Below, one piece after another: positions 1 through 4,927 of a stretch of 5,469 nt of DNA. The notes beneath the pieces are model-generated. The model was not told the DNA's origin. It ran no database searches and saw nothing but the letters and a program-made list of their open reading frames with translations. The DNA lies in assembly GCA_014238825.1 (NCBI GenBank), contig JABAAI010000018.1:1-5469 (forward strand). Direction: 5' to 3'. This DNA comes from Leptospirales bacterium. Lineage in GTDB: Bacteria > Spirochaetota > Leptospiria > Leptospirales > Leptonemataceae. Within the stretch, counting starts at the first letter, position 1. Each line of letters starts with the position of its first letter. Both the position numbers and the translations under genes were made by a program.

Positions 1-1491
1 CCTTATTCCGATGTAAAAGCTACTCGTGCTACTTTGGCGATGATCCACAAAATTTTTCCTATTCGTAAGGTGCGCCAAAAATTACCTCTAAAACGTGCCA
101 TAAGACCTTGCATGAACTTTCATATTAATCGTTGCTTAGCACCCTGCCAAAAAAATGTGTCTGAAGAAGAATACCGTAAAATTATAAACGAGATATTACT
201 ATTTCTTGAAGGTAAAACAGAAATACTGGAAAAACAATTAGCAGAGCGGATGAAATCATACAGTGCAAGTAAGTCCTATGAAAAAGCAGCTATATATCGT
301 GACATGATCTACGCAGTCCGTCGTATTAATGAAAAACAACTGGTACAAATACATGGAACTGATAAAGATGTCTTAGCCCTTGCACGCAAAGATGATCATG
401 GACAGATAGCAATTCTTGAAATTCGTAATGGCCGTATGATAGGCTGTAAATCCTTCCCCCTTCAAGGTCTAAGCAATGTTTCTGATGAGGAAGTATTTGG
501 ATCCTTTGTGCGAGACTACTATTTATCACTAGATGATATCCCTAATTCGATTCAAATCCCTGTAAAACTAAAAGAGAAAAAATTAATTAGTGCAACTCTC
601 TTCGAACGTACAAATCGTAAAATAAATTTTAATCACTTTCTCTCTAATTCTTCAAATAAAAATAACTTGAAAGAAAAGACAAAAGAGAGATCGCAAAGGA
701 TAGGAATGACAACTAGTGCAGGGCTATATCATTCTGCAAAACAAAACGTAGAGTTTCTATTACAAGATAGACTACTCGCCCTTCGTAGTACAAATCAAGA
801 TATAGCTTTGGATGATCTAAAAGAGATGCTAGGCTTGACTAAAAGACCTCAGAAAATGGAATGCTATGATATTTCTCATATCCAAGGTTTCGAAACAGTT
901 GGAGCAGGGATAGTCTTTTGGGGTGCTAGGCCAAAGCCTTCTGCTTATCGTCATTATAAAATAAAAGAGACCAAAGGCATTAATGACCCCGCCTCTATCA
1001 AGGAAGTTATAAAAAGGAGAATCCAGAAATTGCTCAAAGAAGAGGCAAAGCTACCAGATATTATTTTAATTGATGGAGGGATAACTCAGGTAAATGCTGC
1101 CTACGAAGCAGCAAGTGAGCTGGGTCAAAATAATCTTTATATTTTAAGTTTAGCAAAAAAATACGAAGAACTCTACTTCCCAAAAAACTCAATTCCCAGT
1201 AGCTTTGATCCTAACAGACCTGGAATGCGTCTGCTGCGTTATATGCGGGATGAAGCCCATCGCTTTGCAGTCCGATATCACAGAAGCAGGCGCAATCAAA
1301 TAACTGCCAAACACGTTATAGAAGACTTAGAAAACATTGGTCAAGTCCGCAAAAAAGCACTATTAAAACATTTTAGCAAAAATTTCATAGAAAAAACAAA
1401 CATGGCAGAGCTAAAACAAATCTCTGGAATTGGACCACAAATAGCTAAGCAAATTTATGATTTATTTAAAAATAAAAATATCCTCAAATAG
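1..1491 (+). CDS. uvrC: UvrABC excinuclease subunit C (UvrC), 5'-truncated by window edge
   Basis: UvrC makes the two incisions flanking a DNA lesion after UvrA/UvrB recognition in nucleotide excision repair. The reading frame is open from base 1 (PYSDVKATRATLAMIHKIFP), so the TTG at 34 is internal. Some 100 N-terminal residues, including the GIY-YIG domain for 3' incision, lie outside the window. Visible in order: a Cys-rich segment with Cys codons at 109, 133 and 145 (RPCMNFHINRCLAPC); a UVR/UvrB-binding motif at about 229-330 (YEKAAIYRDMIYAVRRI); the RNase H-like 5' incision domain with Asp codons at 868 (ECYDISH), 985 (NDPASI) and 1072 (IDGG) and His at 1258 (DEAHRF), matching the catalytic set of the family; and a C-terminal helix-hairpin-helix DNA-binding region at about 1330-1470 (NIGQVRKKALL, ISGIGPQIAKQI). 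The stop is TAG. Oddities are Val where a fourth Cys is usual near codon 70 and GGIT where GGKG is usual. The gene converges with the next one, 15 bp apart. Confidence 0.97.
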   Translation, partial: PYSDVKATRATLAMIHKIFPIRKVRQKLPLKRAIRPCMNFHINRCLAPCQKNVSEEEYRKIINEILLFLEGKTEILEKQLAERMKSYSASKSYEKAAIYRDMIYAVRRINEKQLVQIHGTDKDVLALARKDDHGQIAILEIRNGRMIGCKSFPLQGLSNVSDEEVFGSFVRDYYLSLDDIPNSIQIPVKLKEKKLISATLFERTNRKINFNHFLSNSSNKNNLKEKTKERSQRIGMTTSAGLYHSAKQNVEFLLQDRLLALRSTNQDIALDDLKEMLGLTKRPQKMECYDISHIQGFETVGAGIVFWGARPKPSAYRHYKIKETKGINDPASIKEVIKRRIQKLLKEEAKLPDIILIDGGITQVNAAYEAASELGQNNLYILSLAKKYEELYFPKNSIPSSFDPNRPGMRLLRYMRDEAHRFAVRYHRSRRNQITAKHVIEDLENIGQVRKKALLKHFSKNFIEKTNMAELKQISGIGPQIAKQIYDLFKNKNILK

Positions 1492-1506
1492 TAATATAAA
1501 CTTTTT

Positions 1507-2319
1507 TTAAGAAGTGCTGATTTCTTTGGTGGGAAGTACTAAAATTACAGTAGTTCTATCAGTTGGCACTAGATAGAGCGATTTTGTTGGTTCTAGCCCC
1601 ATTTGAATAAGTATAGAATCCATCAAAGCATAACCAAGACCATGCCCGCCTCCACTATTATCGATATTTTCCCTAAAGAAATATTCTGGACGTCCTTGCT
1701 TATAATAATCTGCAAATTTAGCACGCATATCATTGATACGTGCTACATCTGATTCCAAAATAGGACTATCATTACGAATGGAAATAATAATTTCCTGTCC
1801 AGAATCTTCCAGATCAAAATGCATATAAACGTTATGTTTATTAGCAAGATTTTTTATCTTCAGCAACGGAGATAATTCAGGACTCGAAAGTAATTTATGC
1901 TTAAATTTTTCTTCACTCTTAGGCCGCGATAACATACTTTCTAGTCGCAATAATAGGATCAATTCTTTATTAATGTTGCCACCAACTTCCATCTTATCTA
2001 AATTCTTTTTTATGAGAGAACTTTCACTAGAATAGAACATTTCCCGCAACCAGGTATTAACTTCTTCTTCTGTAAGATTAGGCTCCTTTTTGGAAACATA
2101 ATCATAAGCAAGCTCCCAGAGCAAGAGGAACTTATAGTTAGATTTTAGAGCATTTTTCAAGAGCTCATCACATATCTGAAAAATCATATCTTTGTACTTA
2201 GCAAGCCAAGGGGGATGAACATAATTATCGATTACTTGTTTCACTAGCAATACGTCATTCATATGGTAAGATTTAAGTAGCATATATATATTCTTTAGTA
2301 TATTTGATAATAATGTCAA
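1507..2319 (-). CDS. GHKL (histidine-kinase-like) ATPase-domain protein, soluble, atypical
   Basis: This is a predicted cytoplasmic protein of 270 aa from a TTG start, with no signal peptide or membrane segment. Two blocks suggest the GHKL ATP-binding (Bergerat) fold: an N-box-like helix at residues 49-57 (ICDELLKNA, with E52 and N56 where the Mg-binding Glu/Asn normally fall) and a glycine-rich G2-like lid at 223-229 (GGGHGLG) followed by a helix and a final beta strand (TTVILVLP). The G1 region at 177-187 reads EIIISIRNDSPI, without the usual DxGxG. A mostly helical insert of about 90 residues (65-155) separates N box and G1. There is no phospho-accepting His domain, so it is not a complete sensor kinase. 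It may be an orphan kinase, an anti-sigma-like regulator or a structural ATPase; I do not recognise a named gene. The start is uncertain: ATGs at 2283 and 2262 are alternatives, and none has a good Shine-Dalgarno. It lies downstream of flaB in the same direction but behind a terminator, so it probably has its own promoter. Confidence 0.8.
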   Translation of the reverse strand: MTLLSNILKNIYMLLKSYHMNDVLLVKQVIDNYVHPPWLAKYKDMIFQICDELLKNALKSNYKFLLLWELAYDYVSKKEPNLTEEEVNTWLREMFYSSESSLIKKNLDKMEVGGNINKELILLLRLESMLSRPKSEEKFKHKLLSSPELSPLLKIKNLANKHNVYMHFDLEDSGQEIIISIRNDSPILESDVARINDMRAKFADYYKQGRPEYFFRENIDNSGGGHGLGYALMDSILIQMGLEPTKSLYLVPTDRTTVILVLPTKEISTS

Positions 2320-2347
2320 ACATTTCTTTCAGATACTTCGGTAAGCA

Positions 2348-2364
2348 TTTCAATATTATTGAAA
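2348..2364. repeat. 17-bp AT-rich palindrome upstream of the GHKL-like gene
   Basis: TTTCAAT and ATTGAAA form perfect 7-bp arms around a 3-bp centre. The element lies about 30 bp before the TTG start of the GHKL-like gene and after the flaB terminator, which is where a promoter for that gene would be. An operator half-site pair is possible. It is short and very AT-rich, so chance occurrence is also possible. No convincing -35/-10 pair was found around it. Confidence 0.35.
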
Positions 2365-2393
2365 ATTTTATTTCTTAGTTTTAAATATAAAAG

Positions 2394-2429
2394 CACTGAT
2401 AGAGAATTTGAATAAAGTCTCTACCAGTG
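2394..2429 (-). terminator. Intrinsic terminator of flaB
   Basis: A 12-bp stem (2394-2405 with 2418-2429) encloses a 12-nt loop. In the minus-strand RNA every position pairs, including one G-U (CACUGGUAGAGA with UCUCUAUCAGUG), whereas the plus-strand RNA would carry an A-C mismatch, so the structure is built for minus-strand transcription. It is followed by a U-rich tail (CUUUUAUAUUU). It begins 49 nt after the flaB stop and separates flaB from the GHKL-like gene. Confidence 0.8.
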
Positions 2430-2478
2430 TAAAGCAAAATTGTTATTATTATTTTTCTTATATTTTAATAAATGGATA

Positions 2479-3324
2479 CTAACGCAATAGCTGTAATATT
2501 GTTTGAGAACGTAAATTTGCCTGTGAAAGCATAGAAACTCCCGATTGAACCAATATTTGATTCTTCGCAAATTGTACCATCTCCTCAGCCATATCCACAT
2601 CTCTAATACGAGATTCAAAAGATTGCATATTCTCATACGCGACCATAATCCCTTTTGCAGTATGCTCCATTCTATTTTGATAGGCACCAAGATCTGCTCG
2701 CTGGCTATTTAGCCGTTGAAGAGCTGAATCAAGTATACCTATTGTATCATTCGCAAACCCTGGTGATGAAATGGAAAGTATCGTCCCATCTTCTCTTTCC
2801 ATGCCAAGTGCTCTGGCAGACATCGTCGAAATATAAACCCTTTCTCTTTGATGCATATTGGCTCCAATATGAAACCACATAGAAGCAACATTAGAATCAC
2901 GAGAAAAATCACCTTCTAAAATCTTAAGCGAATTAAATTCCGCTTGAGAAGATACACGATTTACCTCATCTATTAATTGCGAAACCTCTACCTGCATCAT
3001 CTGGCGGTCAGTTTCTGTATAAATACCATTTGAAGCTTGAATGGCTAAAACTCTAATCCTCTGCATGATAGAAGAAATTTGATGCAAATATCCTTCAGTC
3101 GTTTGAATAAAAGAAATGCCATCTTCAACATTCCTTTCTGCTTGACGCAAACCCTGTATCTGAAAACGCATTTTTTCTGAAACAGCTAAGCCAGAAGCAT
3201 CATCACCAGCTCGGTTAATTCGCATTCCAGAGGACAATCTCTCAAGATTCTTGTCCAGCTTCCAATTTTGAAATTTTAACACTCGATGGGTATTAATACC
3301 CGACATGTTATGGTTAATAATCAT
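2479..3324 (-). CDS. flaB: Periplasmic flagellar filament core protein FlaB (flagellin)
   Basis: FlaB polymerises into the core of the spirochaete periplasmic flagellum, exported through the flagellar type III system without a signal peptide. At 281 aa it is the usual FlaB length: D0/D1 helices with no variable D2/D3 domain. The N-terminal helix starts MIINHNMSG and continues with LSSGMRINRAGDDASGLAVS, GLRQAERN, FIQTTEGYL and the strongly conserved VEVSQLIDEVNR. A central SMWFHIGANMHQRERVYIST block is characteristic of treponeme-type FlaB. The C-terminal D1/D0 helices carry QRADLGAYQNR, SRIRDVDMAEEMV and the terminal NQILVQSGVSMLSQANLR region ending LLR. The ATG is preceded by AAGGAGG with 5-nt spacing; the stop is TAG. 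The leader contains two hairpins that look like a CsrA-binding region (see 3325-3367). Spirochaetes often carry several flaB paralogues; which one this is cannot be told here. Confidence 0.97.
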   Translation of the reverse strand: MIINHNMSGINTHRVLKFQNWKLDKNLERLSSGMRINRAGDDASGLAVSEKMRFQIQGLRQAERNVEDGISFIQTTEGYLHQISSIMQRIRVLAIQASNGIYTETDRQMMQVEVSQLIDEVNRVSSQAEFNSLKILEGDFSRDSNVASMWFHIGANMHQRERVYISTMSARALGMEREDGTILSISSPGFANDTIGILDSALQRLNSQRADLGAYQNRMEHTAKGIMVAYENMQSFESRIRDVDMAEEMVQFAKNQILVQSGVSMLSQANLRSQTILQLLR

Positions 3325-3342
3325 AGTTTCCTCCTTGAAACT
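3325..3342 (-). promoter_or_regulatory. flaB Shine-Dalgarno sequestered in a hairpin loop (CsrA-site-like)
   Basis: In the minus-strand RNA, AGUUUC (3342-3337) pairs with GAAACU (3330-3325), a perfect 6-bp stem whose 6-nt loop is AAGGAG, the Shine-Dalgarno itself. The stem ends directly at the ATG. CAAGGAGG (3337-3330) fits the CANGGANG core recognised by CsrA. The site would be both the ribosome entry point and a CsrA target. That the sequence and fold exist is seen directly; binding by CsrA is inference from known flagellin control. Confidence 0.7.
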
Positions 3343-3351
3343 TTATGTCAA

Positions 3352-3367
3352 CAGGCATCCGTGCCTG
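3352..3367 (-). promoter_or_regulatory. Upstream flaB leader hairpin with GGA loop (second CsrA-site-like element)
   Basis: In the minus-strand RNA CAGGCA (3367-3362) and UGCCUG (3357-3352) form a perfect, GC-rich 6-bp stem with loop CGGA. The sequence across the top, CACGGAUG (3363-3356), fits CANGGANG exactly. Its GGA is 26 nt from the GGA in the Shine-Dalgarno hairpin, within the range over which one CsrA dimer can bridge two sites. The GC content of this stem stands out in the AT-rich leader. Confidence 0.65.
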
Positions 3368-3461
3368 CTAGGATACGATACTTAGACAAATAAATATTTT
3401 TTGATTATTACAAATAATTTCAGTATTATTCTTATTGTAAAATCGTTATCTAACTCGCGTC

Positions 3462-3491
3462 TTGAAATATATATTCGGAAGTCACTATGCT
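3462..3491 (+). promoter_or_regulatory. Weak candidate sigma-70-type promoter for the 3577 gene
   Basis: TTGAAA at 3462-3467 (five of six to TTGACA) is followed after 18 bp by TATGCT at 3486-3491 (four of six to TATAAT). It is the best plus-strand pair seen in the intergenic region, but AT-rich DNA gives such matches by chance. If used, the long palindrome at 3504-3545 would fall in the 5' leader of the membrane-protein gene. No convincing promoter was found for flaB on the other strand, including sigma-28 type. Confidence 0.2.
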
Positions 3492-3503
3492 AGATATTTA
3501 GTC

Positions 3504-3545
3504 TTTGGTCATATTTTTTTATTTTAATAACAAAATATGACTAAA
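3504..3545. repeat. Long inverted repeat in the flaB / membrane-protein divergent region
   Basis: Arms of 14 bp, 3504-3517 (TTTGGTCATATTTT) and 3532-3545 (AAAATATGACTAAA), flank a 14-nt AT-only loop except for one C. Ten central pairs are perfect as DNA. The one imperfect position is G-U in plus-strand RNA and A-C in minus-strand RNA, so as RNA it favours plus-strand transcripts. It is not followed by a U tract in either direction, and no gene ends near it, so it does not look like a terminator. A leader structure of the 3577 gene or a protein-binding palindrome between the divergent genes is more likely. Confidence 0.55.
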
Positions 3546-3576
3546 AATTATTGATATTTGTGCGACATTACAGGTA

Positions 3577-4149
3577 ATGCATAAAATTTTTGAATGGATT
3601 GATAGGATGACCTATCTTTTACCGGGCCCCCTTATAAAAATTACAGGTATAGGGCTTGCTATCTTGTGGCTATTTACTGCCGTAATCTTAAGTACATTAT
3701 TTTGGAATAAGGGGGCAGAAAAAGCTTATGAGCTAGGTGACTATAAACGTAACCTCTTAAAATTCCAAGAAAAAGTAAAGCGAGAGAGAAATTTAGGCAA
3801 AAGCTCAACTATTATCTTACCAGAACTTAAAGACTTACCAGAAGAGCTTTTATCACGTGAGGTATTGGCTAAAGATAGAGAAAGGATAAACACCGATTAT
3901 GAATTGCCACGTATTGCTCCGATATCAAATCCAAAAGACTCAAGATATGAAAACTCTAATAAAAATACCAAACAACTATATGAAAAACTTCCAATTATGC
4001 AAGATACACAAACAAAAAATATTAAAAATAATCAATTAGAAAGCAAAGTGACAAATGAAGATATTCGCGACTCTTTAGAGGGAATATCAGGAGTTGAAGA
4101 TGTACCTATTCTTCCATTACCAGAAAGAGTACCAAAAAAAGCAAAATAA
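3577..4149 (+). CDS. Single-pass membrane protein of unknown function
   Basis: This 190-aa protein has one strong membrane segment at residues 22-43 (between K21 and N44, rich in I, L, W and F). A charged stretch, residues 46-75, follows; its start (AEKAYELGDYKRNLLKFQ) resembles one TPR helix pair. The remainder is low-complexity, rich in Lys, Asn and Glu, and ends in a Pro-rich tail (PILPLPERVPKKAK). There is no signal-peptide cleavage site or lipobox, so it is probably anchored in the inner membrane. The topology is unclear because many Lys/Arg follow the segment. The ATG has only a weak AGG two bases upstream; Met11 at 3607 is an alternative start. It overlaps the downstream TPR gene by 50 bp, so the two are very likely one transcription unit. 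I do not recognise the family; a role at the envelope together with the TPR protein is inferred from context only. Confidence 0.8.
   Translation: MHKIFEWIDRMTYLLPGPLIKITGIGLAILWLFTAVILSTLFWNKGAEKAYELGDYKRNLLKFQEKVKRERNLGKSSTIILPELKDLPEELLSREVLAKDRERINTDYELPRIAPISNPKDSRYENSNKNTKQLYEKLPIMQDTQTKNIKNNQLESKVTNEDIRDSLEGISGVEDVPILPLPERVPKKAK
4089..4093 (+). promoter_or_regulatory. Ribosome binding site deciding the TPR gene start
   Basis: AGGAG lies 6 nt before the ATG at 4100, inside the 3' end of the upstream gene. A TTG at 4094 in the same frame abuts it directly with no spacer, and the ATG at 4178 has no purine-rich site, so 4100 is the best start. The placement suggests translational coupling between the two overlapping genes. 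Confidence 0.7.
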
Positions 4150-4855
4150 AAATAAATACTACTTATTGCCATTCATAATGGCTTTATTATTATTTTCATG
4201 GTCCAGTTTTGCTATTATACCTCAAAGTATAAATAAAAATGCATCAGCTTACCAAATGGGAATAGCAGCTCTTATAAATGGGAAAAATAAAAACGCTATA
4301 GCATACTTCAAGCAAGCAATCAATGCTAATAAGCTTTATTCCGATAACGCACGTTTAGAATTAGTACAACTTATGGCTATAGATAAAAACAATGATTTAG
4401 ATGCTATCCGCAAAATTCTAAACTCCTTTAATAATGATGACCTAAAACCAGAAGCTTTGATGGCAACATCTTATGCACTCCTATCAAATAAACGTCATTT
4501 AGAGAGCTTAGAATTGGCACAAGAGATAGTTACAAACTTTCCAGAAAGCAATCTAGCTGACGATGCACTACTTTTATCTGCTGAGATCTTTTATTATAAA
4601 CTGAAAAACGAAATAATTGCCAGCGAGACTATTGTTAGCTGTTTGACACGATATCCTAAAAGTAATAAACAAAATAGGCTCTATTATCTACTAGCAAAAA
4701 TATATATATCTCCTAATCAGCTAAATAATAGAGAACGTGGTTGTTATTTTTTCTTGGCCTACCTGAACAAGGATAGAGAAGAGCAGGGCAAGTATCAAAA
4801 TAAATATAATGAAGATTTAAATAAGAAAGCTCTCGAAACACTTTGTAAAAATTAA
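4100..4855 (+). CDS. Secreted TPR-repeat protein of unknown function
   Basis: From the ATG at 4100 this is 251 aa. A Lys-rich n-region (residues 9-19) and a hydrophobic core (20-37) end in SFA at 36-38 before IIPQ, fitting a signal peptidase I site, so the mature protein should be periplasmic; there is no lipobox Cys. The mature part is helical with TPR-like repeats at about 48-81 (AYQMGIAALINGKNKNAIAYF), 116-149 (PEALMATSYALLSNKRHLES), 151-186 (ADDALLLSAEIFYYKLKN, ending RYPKS) and a poorer one after 190 (RLYYLLAKIY). The NFPES and RYPKS turns resemble those of YbgF/CpoB- and BamD-like periplasmic TPR proteins, which scaffold envelope complexes. That is similarity of pattern, not an assignment. 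It overlaps the upstream membrane-protein gene by 50 bp in another frame and is followed by the 4869-4897 stem-loop. Stop TAA. Confidence 0.85.
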   Translation: MYLFFHYQKEYQKKQNKNKYYLLPFIMALLLFSWSSFAIIPQSINKNASAYQMGIAALINGKNKNAIAYFKQAINANKLYSDNARLELVQLMAIDKNNDLDAIRKILNSFNNDDLKPEALMATSYALLSNKRHLESLELAQEIVTNFPESNLADDALLLSAEIFYYKLKNEIIASETIVSCLTRYPKSNKQNRLYYLLAKIYISPNQLNNRERGCYFFLAYLNKDREEQGKYQNKYNEDLNKKALETLCKN

Positions 4856-4868
4856 TTGTTAACGCAAC

Positions 4869-4897
4869 AAGACTGTAAGCCTAGTGCTTACAGTCTT
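4869..4897. terminator. Bidirectional stem-loop between convergent genes
   Basis: A perfect 12-bp stem, AAGACTGTAAGC (4869-4880) with GCTTACAGTCTT (4886-4897), closes a 5-nt loop. It sits 13 bp after the TPR gene stop and 30 bp after the stop of the convergent FlaA-like gene, so it can serve both. Neither side has a long U run: the plus side continues AGCTTATAATA and the minus side GTTGCGTTAACAATTAATTTTT. Termination strength is therefore uncertain. Confidence 0.75.
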
Positions 4898-4927
4898 AGC
4901 TTATAATATACTTAAGACGACTCTTCT

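Noticed and set aside
34..36. TTG at 34 as the start of uvrC
   Set aside because: The frame upstream to base 1 encodes family-typical UvrC sequence, and the protein would lack the GIY-YIG domain; the gene is cut by the window edge.
326..529. Minus-strand open frame inside uvrC
   Set aside because: It is antisense to well conserved UvrC sequence and has no recognisable features.
1492..1506. Terminator between uvrC and the GHKL-like gene
   Set aside because: Only 15 bp separate the convergent stops, and no stem-loop is visible there; a T run at 1502-1508 alone is not enough.
2421..2882. Open frames overlapping flaB on both strands (2421-2690 minus, 2655-2882 plus)
   Set aside because: They are shadows of the strongly conserved flaB frame; one also runs through the flaB terminator.
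3333..3351. TTGACA followed by TAAAGTTT on the minus strand before flaB, resembling sigma-70 and sigma-28 -35 elements
   Set aside because: They lie within 30 bp of the ATG and overlap the Shine-Dalgarno; a -10 would fall inside the coding sequence (TATGAT at 20-bp spacing includes the start codon).
4134..4178. A AAA AAA as a -1 programmed frameshift site fusing the two plus-strand genes
   Set aside because: A -1 shift enters the third frame and stops at 4176; only a +1 change reaches the TPR frame.
4340..4347. TCCGATAA, close to the sigma-28 -10 GCCGATAA
   Set aside because: It is inside the TPR gene with no TAAA at the right distance upstream.
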